A stretch of 44,446 nt of DNA from Actinomycetes bacterium (GTDB taxonomy: Bacteria; Actinomycetota; Acidimicrobiia; Acidimicrobiales; Bog-793). Each line of letters opens with the position of its first letter. The stretch's first letter is position 1. Below the pieces are notes generated by a model. That model was not told the DNA's origin. It was given only the letters and a program-made list of their open reading frames with translations, and did not search any database. A program made the position numbers and the translations under genes. Shown here piece by piece: positions 1-8,102 of the stretch. The DNA is taken from the NCBI GenBank assembly GCA_021796455.1, contig JAKACA010000006.1, forward strand, positions 1 through 44,446. The letters are read 5' to 3'.

Positions 1-597
1 CTCGATGGACAGATGCAGGCTCGGCGGCAGCGCTGCGCGGCCTTCGGACGCCATCGAGTCAAACCAGGACACGATGCTCGCGTCGTAGGCCGCAACGTGG
101 GCAAAGGCTGCACGCGCGAGTCGGCGCCTCGTTGGCGCCGTGACCTGTCCCTCCTGACCCATCTCGTCGAGCACCACCTCGTAGTCGGCCGGATCCACCA
201 CTACCGCAACGTGGTCATGGTTCTTCGCGGCCGCCCGGACCATTGCCGGGCCACCGATGTCGATCATCTCCACCGATGGGCTCGACCTGAAGGGGTAGAG
301 GTTGCAGACTACGACTTCGATCGGCTCGATCCCGAGCTGTCTCAGCTCGGCCACGTGCACAGGGTTGTCAGCCTCGGCGAGAATCCCGCCGTGGATCGCA
401 GGGTGGAGGGTCTTGACCCGCCCCGAGAGCATCTCCGGCGATCCCGTCACCTCCTCGACGCTCAGATGTGCGATGCCGGCCGCGAGCAGCACCTTCGAGG
501 TACCACCACTGGCGACGAGCTCGAAACCCAGCGAGACGAGACCTGTGGCGAGACGCTCCAGTCCCTTCTTGTCGAAGACGGACAAAAGTGCCCTCAT
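1..597 (-). CDS. purH: Bifunctional AICAR transformylase/IMP cyclohydrolase, N-terminal part (C-terminus beyond window)
   Basis: Minus-strand translation MRALLSVFDKKGLERLASGLVSLGFELVASGGTSKVL...VEEVTGSPEMLSGRVKTLHPAIHGGILA matches the MGS-like N-terminal domain of PurH; ATGA overlap with the purN stop. Confidence 0.95.
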   Translation of the reverse strand, partial: MRALLSVFDKKGLERLATGLVSLGFELVASGGTSKVLLAAGIAHLSVEEVTGSPEMLSGRVKTLHPAIHGGILAEADNPVHVAELRQLGIEPIEVVVCNLYPFRSSPSVEMIDIGGPAMVRAAAKNHDHVAVVVDPADYEVVLDEMGQEGQVTAPTRRRLARAAFAHVAAYDASIVSWFDSMASEGRAALPPSLHLSIE

Positions 598-1301
598 GAT
601 CCGCAGATGGCTCGCGCTTCGGACCGCTCGGTCGCCGCGGCGAGACTGGCGTGAGCGTCGAGCACAGCACGGATCACGGCAGGGTACAGGCCGTGCTCCA
701 CCGCCTTGATCCGGTCATGCAAGCTCTCGGCGGTGTCGCCGGGCAGCACAGCCACCGCCTCCTGGGCGAGGATCGGACCTTCGTCCACATCGAGGGTGGC
801 CTCGTGCACTGTGCATCCCGTGACGGTCACGCCGGCGACCAAGGCTTCCTCGACGGCGTGCCAACCCTTGAACGCAGGCAGCAACGACGGATGAGTGTTG
901 AGGATCCGACCGGGGTAGGCACGGTGAATTGAGGGGCCCAACACGGTTCCATAGCCTGCCATCGCCAGGATGTCGACGGCATAGCCGCTGAGTGTGTCGA
1001 CGACCGCGTCGGTAAAGCCATCGCGATCGAAGGAACCCGAGAAGCTCGAGCGCAAGACAGCTTCGACCGGTATTCCAGCAGCCAGGGCAACGCCCTCAGC
1101 TCCACATGGGCGGTCCACGACCACTACAGCCACTGGAATGCCATAAGCGATGATGGCTTCGAGCACCGTGCCCTTTCCCGAAGCAAGCACGGCGACACGC
1201 ACGACCCGAACCGTACCAGTGTCGGCGGCTCGACTCGAAGACGTACGCGTCTTTGCGTTGCGGACCTCCTGGGCCGCGACAATGCGCACGATATAGTCCA
1301 C
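594..1301 (-). CDS. purN: Phosphoribosylglycinamide formyltransferase (start uncertain; an internal GTG at about 1202 giving VRVAVLASGKGT is also plausible)
   Basis: VRVAVLASGKGTVLEAI...LAMAGYGTVLGPSIHRAYPGRILNTHPSLLPAFKG...GCTVHEATLDVDEGPILAQEAVAV; adjacent to purH. Confidence 0.9.
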   Translation of the reverse strand: MDYIVRIVAAQEVRNAKTRTSSSRAADTGTVRVVRVAVLASGKGTVLEAIIAYGIPVAVVVVDRPCGAEGVALAAGIPVEAVLRSSFSGSFDRDGFTDAVVDTLSGYAVDILAMAGYGTVLGPSIHRAYPGRILNTHPSLLPAFKGWHAVEEALVAGVTVTGCTVHEATLDVDEGPILAQEAVAVLPGDTAESLHDRIKAVEHGLYPAVIRAVLDAHASLAAATERSEARAICGS

Positions 1302-1427
1302 TTAGCGTAGCTAGATGACCACCATTAGTGGTAATCTTGGCTGAAACCGGGAGTGGAGGTCGGCCATGGCATCCCGTTGTTGGAGTTGGCGTGACGAGCA
1401 AGGAGTGCACCCCTGAGCGATGTCCCC

Positions 1428-2588
1428 TTGGGCGAGGGGTGGTGGATCGCCTCGGACGGAAAGTGGTACCCGGGCAGTACCCACCCCGACGCGCGCGCGA
1501 GAGGACTTGCTTCAGGCGATGGCGACAGCACCCCTACTGATGGCTGGTGGCAGGCATCGGACGGCAACTGGTACGCCCCCGAGCTCCACCCCGACAACAT
1601 CGCTGCCATCACTCTCTCTCGGCGAGCCTCGCCCCGCGCACCGGCGGGCATCGGTGGATCCCAAGCCGGACCCCCTGGTTATGCTCGGTCTCACGAGGGT
1701 GGCTCTGCGCTCGGCTCAGTGGGGCCTCTGCTCGCTGGCACTGGGACCGCCCTCGCGACCAACGGGACAGCCCCGCGCATGAACGGCTCGCGTAGCGCCA
1801 CTTCCTTGATGCCAGGACCCGCGAGCCCGGCGCCGCCGCGAGGACGACGGGACATCCCGTCGGGAGAGCAGGACTGCGGCCTCACGTACGCTGGCGACAA
1901 AGGACCGAGCTCTCTGGAGCGTCGCCACGGCCCGGCCGATCGGCGGGCTCCGCTACCTGACAGGCGCGATCGGACCGGGACCAGCCGAGATGCCGCGGAA
2001 CGGCAGAGACAGCCCGTGACCACTAGCGGCGTGCAACAAACGAGGGGCGATCTCGATCTGGAGCCTGCCCTCCTTCTCGGGGAGTGGGTACCCCCGGCTC
2101 CTTCCCCTGTGCCGATCCGCCCGCAGATCAGGACACCCTCCCGACCACAAGCCCCCAGCTATCGCAAGGCGCCGGCGGCGCCACGGGGGCAGCATCCAGA
2201 TCCTCGGTCGAACGGCGCTCGTTACCCATCGGCGCCGCTGCCCGGCCGGGCACCTGGCCAGGATGGGTTCGAGGAGTGGCTCCGAACCTTCTCCTTGGAT
2301 CAGCCGCAGAGAAGGACTCGACCGGCTCCGTCGTCCCAGCGGCTCATGGGAGTAGCTGACGTCCTCAACGGCGCCCGGCTGCCCGCCGGCGGCCCGACAT
2401 CGATCGTCCCGCGGGTCTCATCGCGCGAGGCCGACTTCTTTGTCATCAAGCCTGCTCGCAAGAAAGACCGCGCGACGCGATCGCCCGCGAGCTCGAAGCT
2501 GAGCGGTGCTCTCTTCGTCCTCGCGATAGTTGTCGTCCTCGCTGCCGTCGGCATCGCGGTCGTCTACATACATTCCCATCCCCACTGA
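1428..2588 (+). CDS. Uncharacterised protein with two WWxASDGxWY motifs, a long disordered Pro/Arg/Ser-rich middle and a C-terminal transmembrane helix
   Basis: GEGWWIASDGKWYPGSTHPD and DGWWQASDGNWYAPELHPDN; C-terminal LSGALFVLAIVVVLAAVGIAVVYIHSHPH; TTG start assumed (in-frame stop at 1392). Confidence 0.75.
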   Translation: MGEGWWIASDGKWYPGSTHPDARARGLASGDGDSTPTDGWWQASDGNWYAPELHPDNIAAITLSRRASPRAPAGIGGSQAGPPGYARSHEGGSALGSVGPLLAGTGTALATNGTAPRMNGSRSATSLMPGPASPAPPRGRRDIPSGEQDCGLTYAGDKGPSSLERRHGPADRRAPLPDRRDRTGTSRDAAERQRQPVTTSGVQQTRGDLDLEPALLLGEWVPPAPSPVPIRPQIRTPSRPQAPSYRKAPAAPRGQHPDPRSNGARYPSAPLPGRAPGQDGFEEWLRTFSLDQPQRRTRPAPSSQRLMGVADVLNGARLPAGGPTSIVPRVSSREADFFVIKPARKKDRATRSPASSKLSGALFVLAIVVVLAAVGIAVVYIHSHPH

Positions 2589-2612
2589 GGATGCGGTCAC
2601 TGGCTCGGCGCC

Positions 2613-3914
2613 TTACGGCTCGTCCTCGACCGCAAAGGCATGACCCACCCGATCGACGTCGAAGCCCTCGGCGCGCGCCTCGCGTATGACCAAAGCCGCA
2701 TGAGCCGGGTTGCGCGTCTCGAGGACGAGCTGGACGCCGTTCTCCCTTACGTGCAGGTCAAAACCCTCCCGCAGGTGGTCCACCTCGAGCAGGTTGGCAC
2801 CGGAGGCCCCGAGGCGCGTCAGCAGGCGAGCGAGTTGGCCGGGACGGTCTGACATCCTGGCAAAGAGGACGAGGCGCCGGCCACAGCGCGTCTCGTGCCG
2901 TCGGATCGCGTCGAGGAGCAGTCCGGTATCCACGTTGCCGCCCGACAGCACGACAGCCGTCGTGCCCCCCTCGGTCGGCATCGTGACCCGGCGGGAAGCG
3001 ACCGCCGCGGCACCGACAGCTCCAGCGCCCTCGACGAGAAGCTTGGCTCGCTCAAGGAGGAGCACCATCGCATCGGCGATCTCGTCCTCTCCGACCGTCA
3101 CGATGTCGTCGACGAACTTCGCGACAAGCGGAAGAGTCAGCTCGCCCGGGCGTCGGACGGAGATCCCGTCGGCGAGTGTCGGATCCGCCGTCACCTCGAC
3201 CGTTCGGCCCTGCGCGATCGACGCCGGAAAGGGAGCGACGCTGGCCGCTTGGACCGCCACCACCGCTACGGACGGATTGAGTGACTTCACGGCGAGCGCG
3301 ACCCCGGCTGCGAGGCCGCCGCCTCCGAGCGGCACCACGACAAGAGCCAGATCGGCGATGTCCTCGACGAGCTCGAGGCCGAGGGAGCCCTGACCGGCGA
3401 TGACAGCAGGATCGTCGAAGGGGTGAACGAGCACCTTGCCCGTCTCGAGGACGCGCGCACGGGCGAGCTCCAGGCACTCGTCGATGCCGTCGCCGCCGAG
3501 ATGGACCTGGGCTCCATACGCGATGGTCGCTTCCGACTTCGCGATCGAGGCCGTCGCCGGCATGAAGACCTCACAAGAGATCCCGAGCTGAGCGGCGACG
3601 AACGCGGCCGCCTGGGCGTGGTTGCCCGCGCTTGCGACGACGATCCCCGCGCCGGCGCCTGGCCCCAAGATCGCGAGCTTGTTTGCAACTCCACGGACCT
3701 TGAACGAACCTGTCCTTTGGAGGTTCTCGGCCTTGAACACGACGCGCGAGCCGGCTTCCTGGCTGAGTCCGCGGGAATTGAAGACAGGCGTGCGCAGCGC
3801 CACCCGTTCGACCTGGGCGCGCGCCGCTCTGACATCGGCCAAGGTCACCGAGTCACCCCGACGCGCGGCGCCTGCGGCCTCGCTCATCGCGGGCTCATCG
3901 TCAGGACCTCGCAT
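2613..3914 (-). CDS. ilvA: Threonine ammonia-lyase (PLP fold type II, C-terminal ACT-like domain)
   Basis: RTPVFNSRGLSQEAGSRVVFKAENLQRTGSFKVRGVANKL (PLP Lys), VVVPLGGGGLAAGVALAVK, C-terminal RMSDRPGQLARLLTRLGASGANLLEVDH. Confidence 0.9.
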   Translation of the reverse strand: MRGPDDEPAMSEAAGAARRGDSVTLADVRAARAQVERVALRTPVFNSRGLSQEAGSRVVFKAENLQRTGSFKVRGVANKLAILGPGAGAGIVVASAGNHAQAAAFVAAQLGISCEVFMPATASIAKSEATIAYGAQVHLGGDGIDECLELARARVLETGKVLVHPFDDPAVIAGQGSLGLELVEDIADLALVVVPLGGGGLAAGVALAVKSLNPSVAVVAVQAASVAPFPASIAQGRTVEVTADPTLADGISVRRPGELTLPLVAKFVDDIVTVGEDEIADAMVLLLERAKLLVEGAGAVGAAAVASRRVTMPTEGGTTAVVLSGGNVDTGLLLDAIRRHETRCGRRLVLFARMSDRPGQLARLLTRLGASGANLLEVDHLREGFDLHVRENGVQLVLETRNPAHAALVIREARAEGFDVDRVGHAFAVEDEP

Positions 3915-4800
3915 CCTTCAGTCGGCGAACTACGTCGACCATGAGCTCACCCGCCTCGGTCGGGTTCTGCCCGACGACGACACCGGCGCCGACGAGGGCC
4001 TCGATCTTGGCTTTCGCTGTTCCCTTCGAGCCTGAGACGATCGCGCCGGCGTGTCCCATCCTGCGCCCTTCGGGCGCGGTCACGCCAGCAATGTACGCAA
4101 CGACCGGCTTCGTCATGTGAGCAGCTATGTAGTCGGCGGCGCGCTCCTCCCCGTCGCCCCCGATCTCGCCGATCATCATGACGGCCTGAGTCTCCTCATC
4201 GGCCTGGAAAGCCTCGAGGACGTCTACAAATGTCGTCCCCGGGACCGGATCGCCCCCGATGCCTACACAGGTGGTCTGGCCGATGCCCTTACGGGAGAGC
4301 TCGTGAAGTGCCTGATAGGTCAAAGTGCCCGAACGGCTGACAATCCCGACCGGGCCACCGCCAAGCGCGATATCGCCTGCAGTTATCCCGATGTTGCACC
4401 TTCCCGGTGAGATGACGCCGGGACAGTTCGGCCCGATCAGCCGAGTCCGGGGAAACTCCCGGCGGAGGCGAGCTGCTACGAGCGCCTCGTCCTTCGCGGG
4501 GATGTGCTCGGTGATGCACACGACGAGGCCGACTCCCGCCGCGGCGCAGTCGAGGATCGCTTCTGAGGCTGCCCTCGGGGGCACCACCACGAAAGCCGCA
4601 TCGGCCCCTTCGCGCGACAGTGCCTGCGCGACGGTGTCGTACACGGGTATGCCTTCGACATCCTGTCCGCCCTTGCCCGGGGTGACGCCGGCGACGACCT
4701 TTGTGCCATAGTCCCGGTTCCTCAGACCGTGGAACCGCCCCTGACTCCCGGTCAGCCCCAGCACGATGACCCGCGTGCTCTCGTCGACGAAGATGCTCAC
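3901..4800 (-). CDS. sucD: Succinate-CoA ligase, alpha subunit
   Basis: VIVLGLTGSQGRFHGLRNRDYGTKVVAGVTPGKGG; active-site His region GRRMGHAGAIVSGSKGTAKAK. Confidence 0.97.
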   Translation of the reverse strand: MSIFVDESTRVIVLGLTGSQGRFHGLRNRDYGTKVVAGVTPGKGGQDVEGIPVYDTVAQALSREGADAAFVVVPPRAASEAILDCAAAGVGLVVCITEHIPAKDEALVAARLRREFPRTRLIGPNCPGVISPGRCNIGITAGDIALGGGPVGIVSRSGTLTYQALHELSRKGIGQTTCVGIGGDPVPGTTFVDVLEAFQADEETQAVMMIGEIGGDGEERAADYIAAHMTKPVVAYIAGVTAPEGRRMGHAGAIVSGSKGTAKAKIEALVGAGVVVGQNPTEAGELMVDVVRRLKDARS

Positions 4801-5945
4801 CGCCGTTCTCCTGCGATCTCGACTGCTCTCTTCGCGGCGCTGATCATGGAGAGCTCCGGGATCACCCCGGCGGGTCTGCGGTCATCGAGAATCTTCCTCG
4901 CCTCGGTGGAGTTGGTGCCGTCGAGTCGCAGCACTATGGGCGACGAGAGCTTGACTTCCTCGATGGCTCTGAGAATGCCGCGGGCGACGTCGTCACAGCG
5001 CACAATTCCCCCGAAGATGTTGACGAGGATCACCTGCACGTTCGGATCGGTGTTTATCACCTCGAGAGCGTCTGCCATCACGTCCGCGTTGGCACCGCCG
5101 CCGATATCGAGAAAGTTGGCGGCGCCACCGCCGACCTGGTTGACGACATCGAGGGTTGACATTGCCAACCCGGCACCGTTGGCGATGATTCCGACCGACC
5201 CATCAAGGCCGATGTACTGGAGGCCCCTTTCTCGCGCGAGACGCTCGCGGGGGTCGACGTCTCCGATCTCCTCGAGCGCTGACCACTCGGGGTGACGAAA
5301 CGCCGCATCGTCGTCCAAGGTGACCTTGGCGTCGAGCGCAAGCACCTGACCGCCGGCGGTGAGGACGAGCGGGTTGATCTCAACCAGATCGGCGTCGCCC
5401 TCGACATAGCAGCGGTAGAGATCCACAAGGACGGCGGCGACCTGCTCGACCGCGCGGGGATCCAGCCCGGCGCGGCCCGCGAGCTGTCTGGCAGCGTCGT
5501 GATCGAGCCCGTCGAGCGGGTCGACGTGCATCGACACAATCGCCTGGGGATCGGTCGCGGCGACCTGCTCGATGTCGATCCCCCCCCGCGCGGAGACAAT
5601 AGCCACGTGCTTCTTCGCGGCCCGATCAAGAGTGAAGCTCGCGTAGTACTCGGCCGCAATGTCGGTGGCACTCTCCACCCAGAGGCGGCGGACCTTGTGG
5701 CCGCCTATTGCGAGCCCGAGGATTTCCGATGCGTAATGCCGTGTCTCTATCTCGTCAGCCGCGAGCTTGACGCCGCCGGCCTTCCCACGGCCGCCCACTT
5801 GCACCTGGGCCTTCACGACAACCGGGTAGCCGATCTCGCCCGCCGCCGCGACGGCCTCCTCGACCGTGTCGGCTACGCGCCCATCTGAGACGGGGATGCC
5901 GTAGCGCGCGAAGTACTGCTTACCTTGGTACTCGACCAGATCCAC
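4797..5945 (-). CDS. sucC: Succinate-CoA ligase, beta subunit
   Basis: MDLVEYQGKQYFARYGIPVSDGR...KAQVQVGGRGKAGGVK...VNIFGGIVRCDDVARGI; 4-bp overlap with sucD. Confidence 0.97.
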   Translation of the reverse strand: MDLVEYQGKQYFARYGIPVSDGRVADTVEEAVAAAGEIGYPVVVKAQVQVGGRGKAGGVKLAADEIETRHYASEILGLAIGGHKVRRLWVESATDIAAEYYASFTLDRAAKKHVAIVSARGGIDIEQVAATDPQAIVSMHVDPLDGLDHDAARQLAGRAGLDPRAVEQVAAVLVDLYRCYVEGDADLVEINPLVLTAGGQVLALDAKVTLDDDAAFRHPEWSALEEIGDVDPRERLARERGLQYIGLDGSVGIIANGAGLAMSTLDVVNQVGGGAANFLDIGGGANADVMADALEVINTDPNVQVILVNIFGGIVRCDDVARGILRAIEEVKLSSPIVLRLDGTNSTEARKILDDRRPAGVIPELSMISAAKRAVEIAGERR

Positions 5946-6009
5946 CGAGGCTGCCCTCCGTCCTTATGTGTGTGTCGTGCGACTTGATCGTCCATGCTCG
6001 CCGTAGCCT

Positions 6010-6447
6010 TCACTCTCCGGTGGCTGGTTCTTCTTCGGCCTCCCCGTGCTCTCTCGCGTCGAGAGCCGCCTCCAGCCACTGTGCTATCTCGGGCAACGGC
6101 GCACCTGGCGTGAACACTGCCGCCACGCCTGCTTGCTCGAGCACCGCGATGTCGGCGTCGGGGATGATCCCGCCGCAGATGACAAGGACGTCGTCAAGGC
6201 CCTCTGCCCGCAACCGCTCGATCACCTTGGGCACGAGAGTCAGATGCGCACCGGAAAGCAGCGAGAGCCCGACCGCATCGGCATCCTCCTGGAGCACGGC
6301 TTGGACCACCTGCTCGGGCGTCTGGTGGAGACCCGTGTAGATGACCTCGAAACCAGCGTCACGCAGCGCGCGGGCTATCACCTTTGCTCCGCGGTCATGC
6401 CCATCGAGGCCGGGTTTCGCGACGACGACGCGGTATCGACGTTCCAT
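6010..6447 (-). CDS. Stand-alone cobalamin B12-binding small subunit of an acyl-CoA mutase (methylmalonyl-/isobutyryl-CoA mutase type)
   Basis: [69 protein letters not shown]...[10 protein letters not shown] contains DxHxxG, SxL and GG B12-binding motifs. Confidence 0.92.
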   Translation of the reverse strand: MERRYRVVVAKPGLDGHDRGAKVIARALRDAGFEVIYTGLHQTPEQVVQAVLQEDADAVGLSLLSGAHLTLVPKVIERLRAEGLDDVLVICGGIIPDADIAVLEQAGVAAVFTPGAPLPEIAQWLEAALDAREHGEAEEEPATGE

Positions 6448-6538
6448 GCCCGGCTGATGCTACCCATACTGGCGGCTTCGCGGAGCCAAGCACCAGCATC
6501 CGGGCATCTCGCTCGTGTGACCAGTACGATCCCAGGCA

Positions 6539-8092
6539 GTGCGCCGACGATCCGATACCGGGGTGTGGTGGGCCAGCCCGCACCTGGCCGGTTTCCTCGC
6601 CCTAGTACCGACCGTCGTCGGCATCTTCCTCATCATCCATGAGCTCACCCTGCACGACGTCATCGGCGGAGTGACCCTCCAGCAGGGGGGCGTCAACTTC
6701 GCCTCCTCAGTGGCGTTGTCCAAAGGACAGCTCCCTTACGAGAACTTCGCGCTGACCCAGCCCCCTGGCATGAGCATTCTCCTTCTCCCCTTCGCCTGGG
6801 CCGCGCACACGAATGGATCGACTGCGCTTGACGCGGCGAGAGGCCTCACGGCCGTCGTGGCCGTCGTCGACGTCTTCCTCGTCGCATATATGGCCAGGTT
6901 CCACGGGATCGCTAGCACCATCGTCGCCGGAGTCCTGTTCGCGACGTTTCCGAACGCTTTCTATGCCACCTCGTCGGTCATGCTCGAGCCATACCTGCTC
7001 CTGCTCTGCCTGCTCGCCTTCCAGGCCGCATTCGTGCAAGGTGAGCTGGCGGCAGGCGGCAGGCTCGTGCTCGCCGGCGCGCTCGTCGGAGTCGCGATAG
7101 CGATCAAGCCCTGGGCGATCATCCCAGCCATCGTGCTGCTCGCGTGTGGGGCCGTCCGCTGGCGCCAGGCCCTTGCTCGCCTCGTCGGCGGCCTCGTCAT
7201 CGGAATCGGGGTGCCCTGCATCTTCTTCCTGCTCGCGTCGCCGAGCGCTTTCATCCGAGACGTCGTCCAGGCGGAGCTGAGCACTGGGAGCGGCCACGGC
7301 GCTCCGACCGGGCTGAAAGGACGCCTCGCTGAGATCCTCGGGCTCGGCTCACCTCTCGGCCTCTCACATCCCGGTGATCTCGCCGTCGGGATCGGCGCCC
7401 TGCTCGTCGTCGTGATCATCGCCACGGTCGCAAGCCATGTCTCGACCTCGACCATGCTCGACTGGGCCCTGCTCGCCACCGTCGTCGGGCTCAGCGCGAT
7501 CGCGATCGTGCCCCAGCACCTGCCCGAGGCTTACACGTATTTCCTGGCGGGTTTCGCCCTCGTGCTCATAGGCAATTGCGTCGGGAGCCTGCTCGCCGTG
7601 CTGGCGTCGTTCCCCGTCGGCAGTGGTGACCTCACATCTACGACCGCCGGGGGCATGACCATCGTCTGCGTGGCGGCGATGATAGCCGTGGTGTCTGTGG
7701 GGGTGCCGAAAGAGACCAGCTTCTGGCGCTCGTACTTCCTCGCGAACGGCACGAACCCCGCCAAGGTGATCGATGCCGCCGTCCCGAACGGAGCCTGCGT
7801 GGTGTCGAACAACCCCGAAGCGCTCATCATCGCCGACCGCTTCGCGAGCCTGCCGCCTGGATGCCCCTTCGTCGTCGACCCAGGCGGGATAGGCGCGCTG
7901 GCCCCCACGCCGGCTGCATCTGTCGCGAGCTGGGAGAGCCTACTCTCGCAGGCCCGCTACCTCGTCATAGCTCCTGGCTCACCGAGGATTCTGCTCTCGG
8001 CCGCCTTGCAGGCCTACGTCGGCCGCCGGTTTTCCATCCTGCACGACGCCCAGTACCAGATCTACTTGAGCAACAGCACTTCCACGCCCTGA
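6539..8092 (+). CDS. Polytopic membrane protein, GT-C-like (ArnT/PMT-type) putative glycosyltransferase
   Basis: Multiple hydrophobic helices; SSVALSKGQLPYENFALTQPPGMSILLLPF and DAARGLTAVVAVVDVFLVAYMARFHG resemble the DUF2029/PMT_2-type layout. Confidence 0.7.
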   Translation: MRRRSDTGVWWASPHLAGFLALVPTVVGIFLIIHELTLHDVIGGVTLQQGGVNFASSVALSKGQLPYENFALTQPPGMSILLLPFAWAAHTNGSTALDAARGLTAVVAVVDVFLVAYMARFHGIASTIVAGVLFATFPNAFYATSSVMLEPYLLLLCLLAFQAAFVQGELAAGGRLVLAGALVGVAIAIKPWAIIPAIVLLACGAVRWRQALARLVGGLVIGIGVPCIFFLLASPSAFIRDVVQAELSTGSGHGAPTGLKGRLAEILGLGSPLGLSHPGDLAVGIGALLVVVIIATVASHVSTSTMLDWALLATVVGLSAIAIVPQHLPEAYTYFLAGFALVLIGNCVGSLLAVLASFPVGSGDLTSTTAGGMTIVCVAAMIAVVSVGVPKETSFWRSYFLANGTNPAKVIDAAVPNGACVVSNNPEALIIADRFASLPPGCPFVVDPGGIGALAPTPAASVASWESLLSQARYLVIAPGSPRILLSAALQAYVGRRFSILHDAQYQIYLSNSTSTP

Positions 8093-8102
8093 GACTCGGT
8101 GG

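Noticed and set aside
6448-6538. Cobalamin riboswitch upstream of the B12-binding subunit
   Set aside because: The gap is only about 90 nt and no B12-box-like sequence or suitable fold could be recognised.
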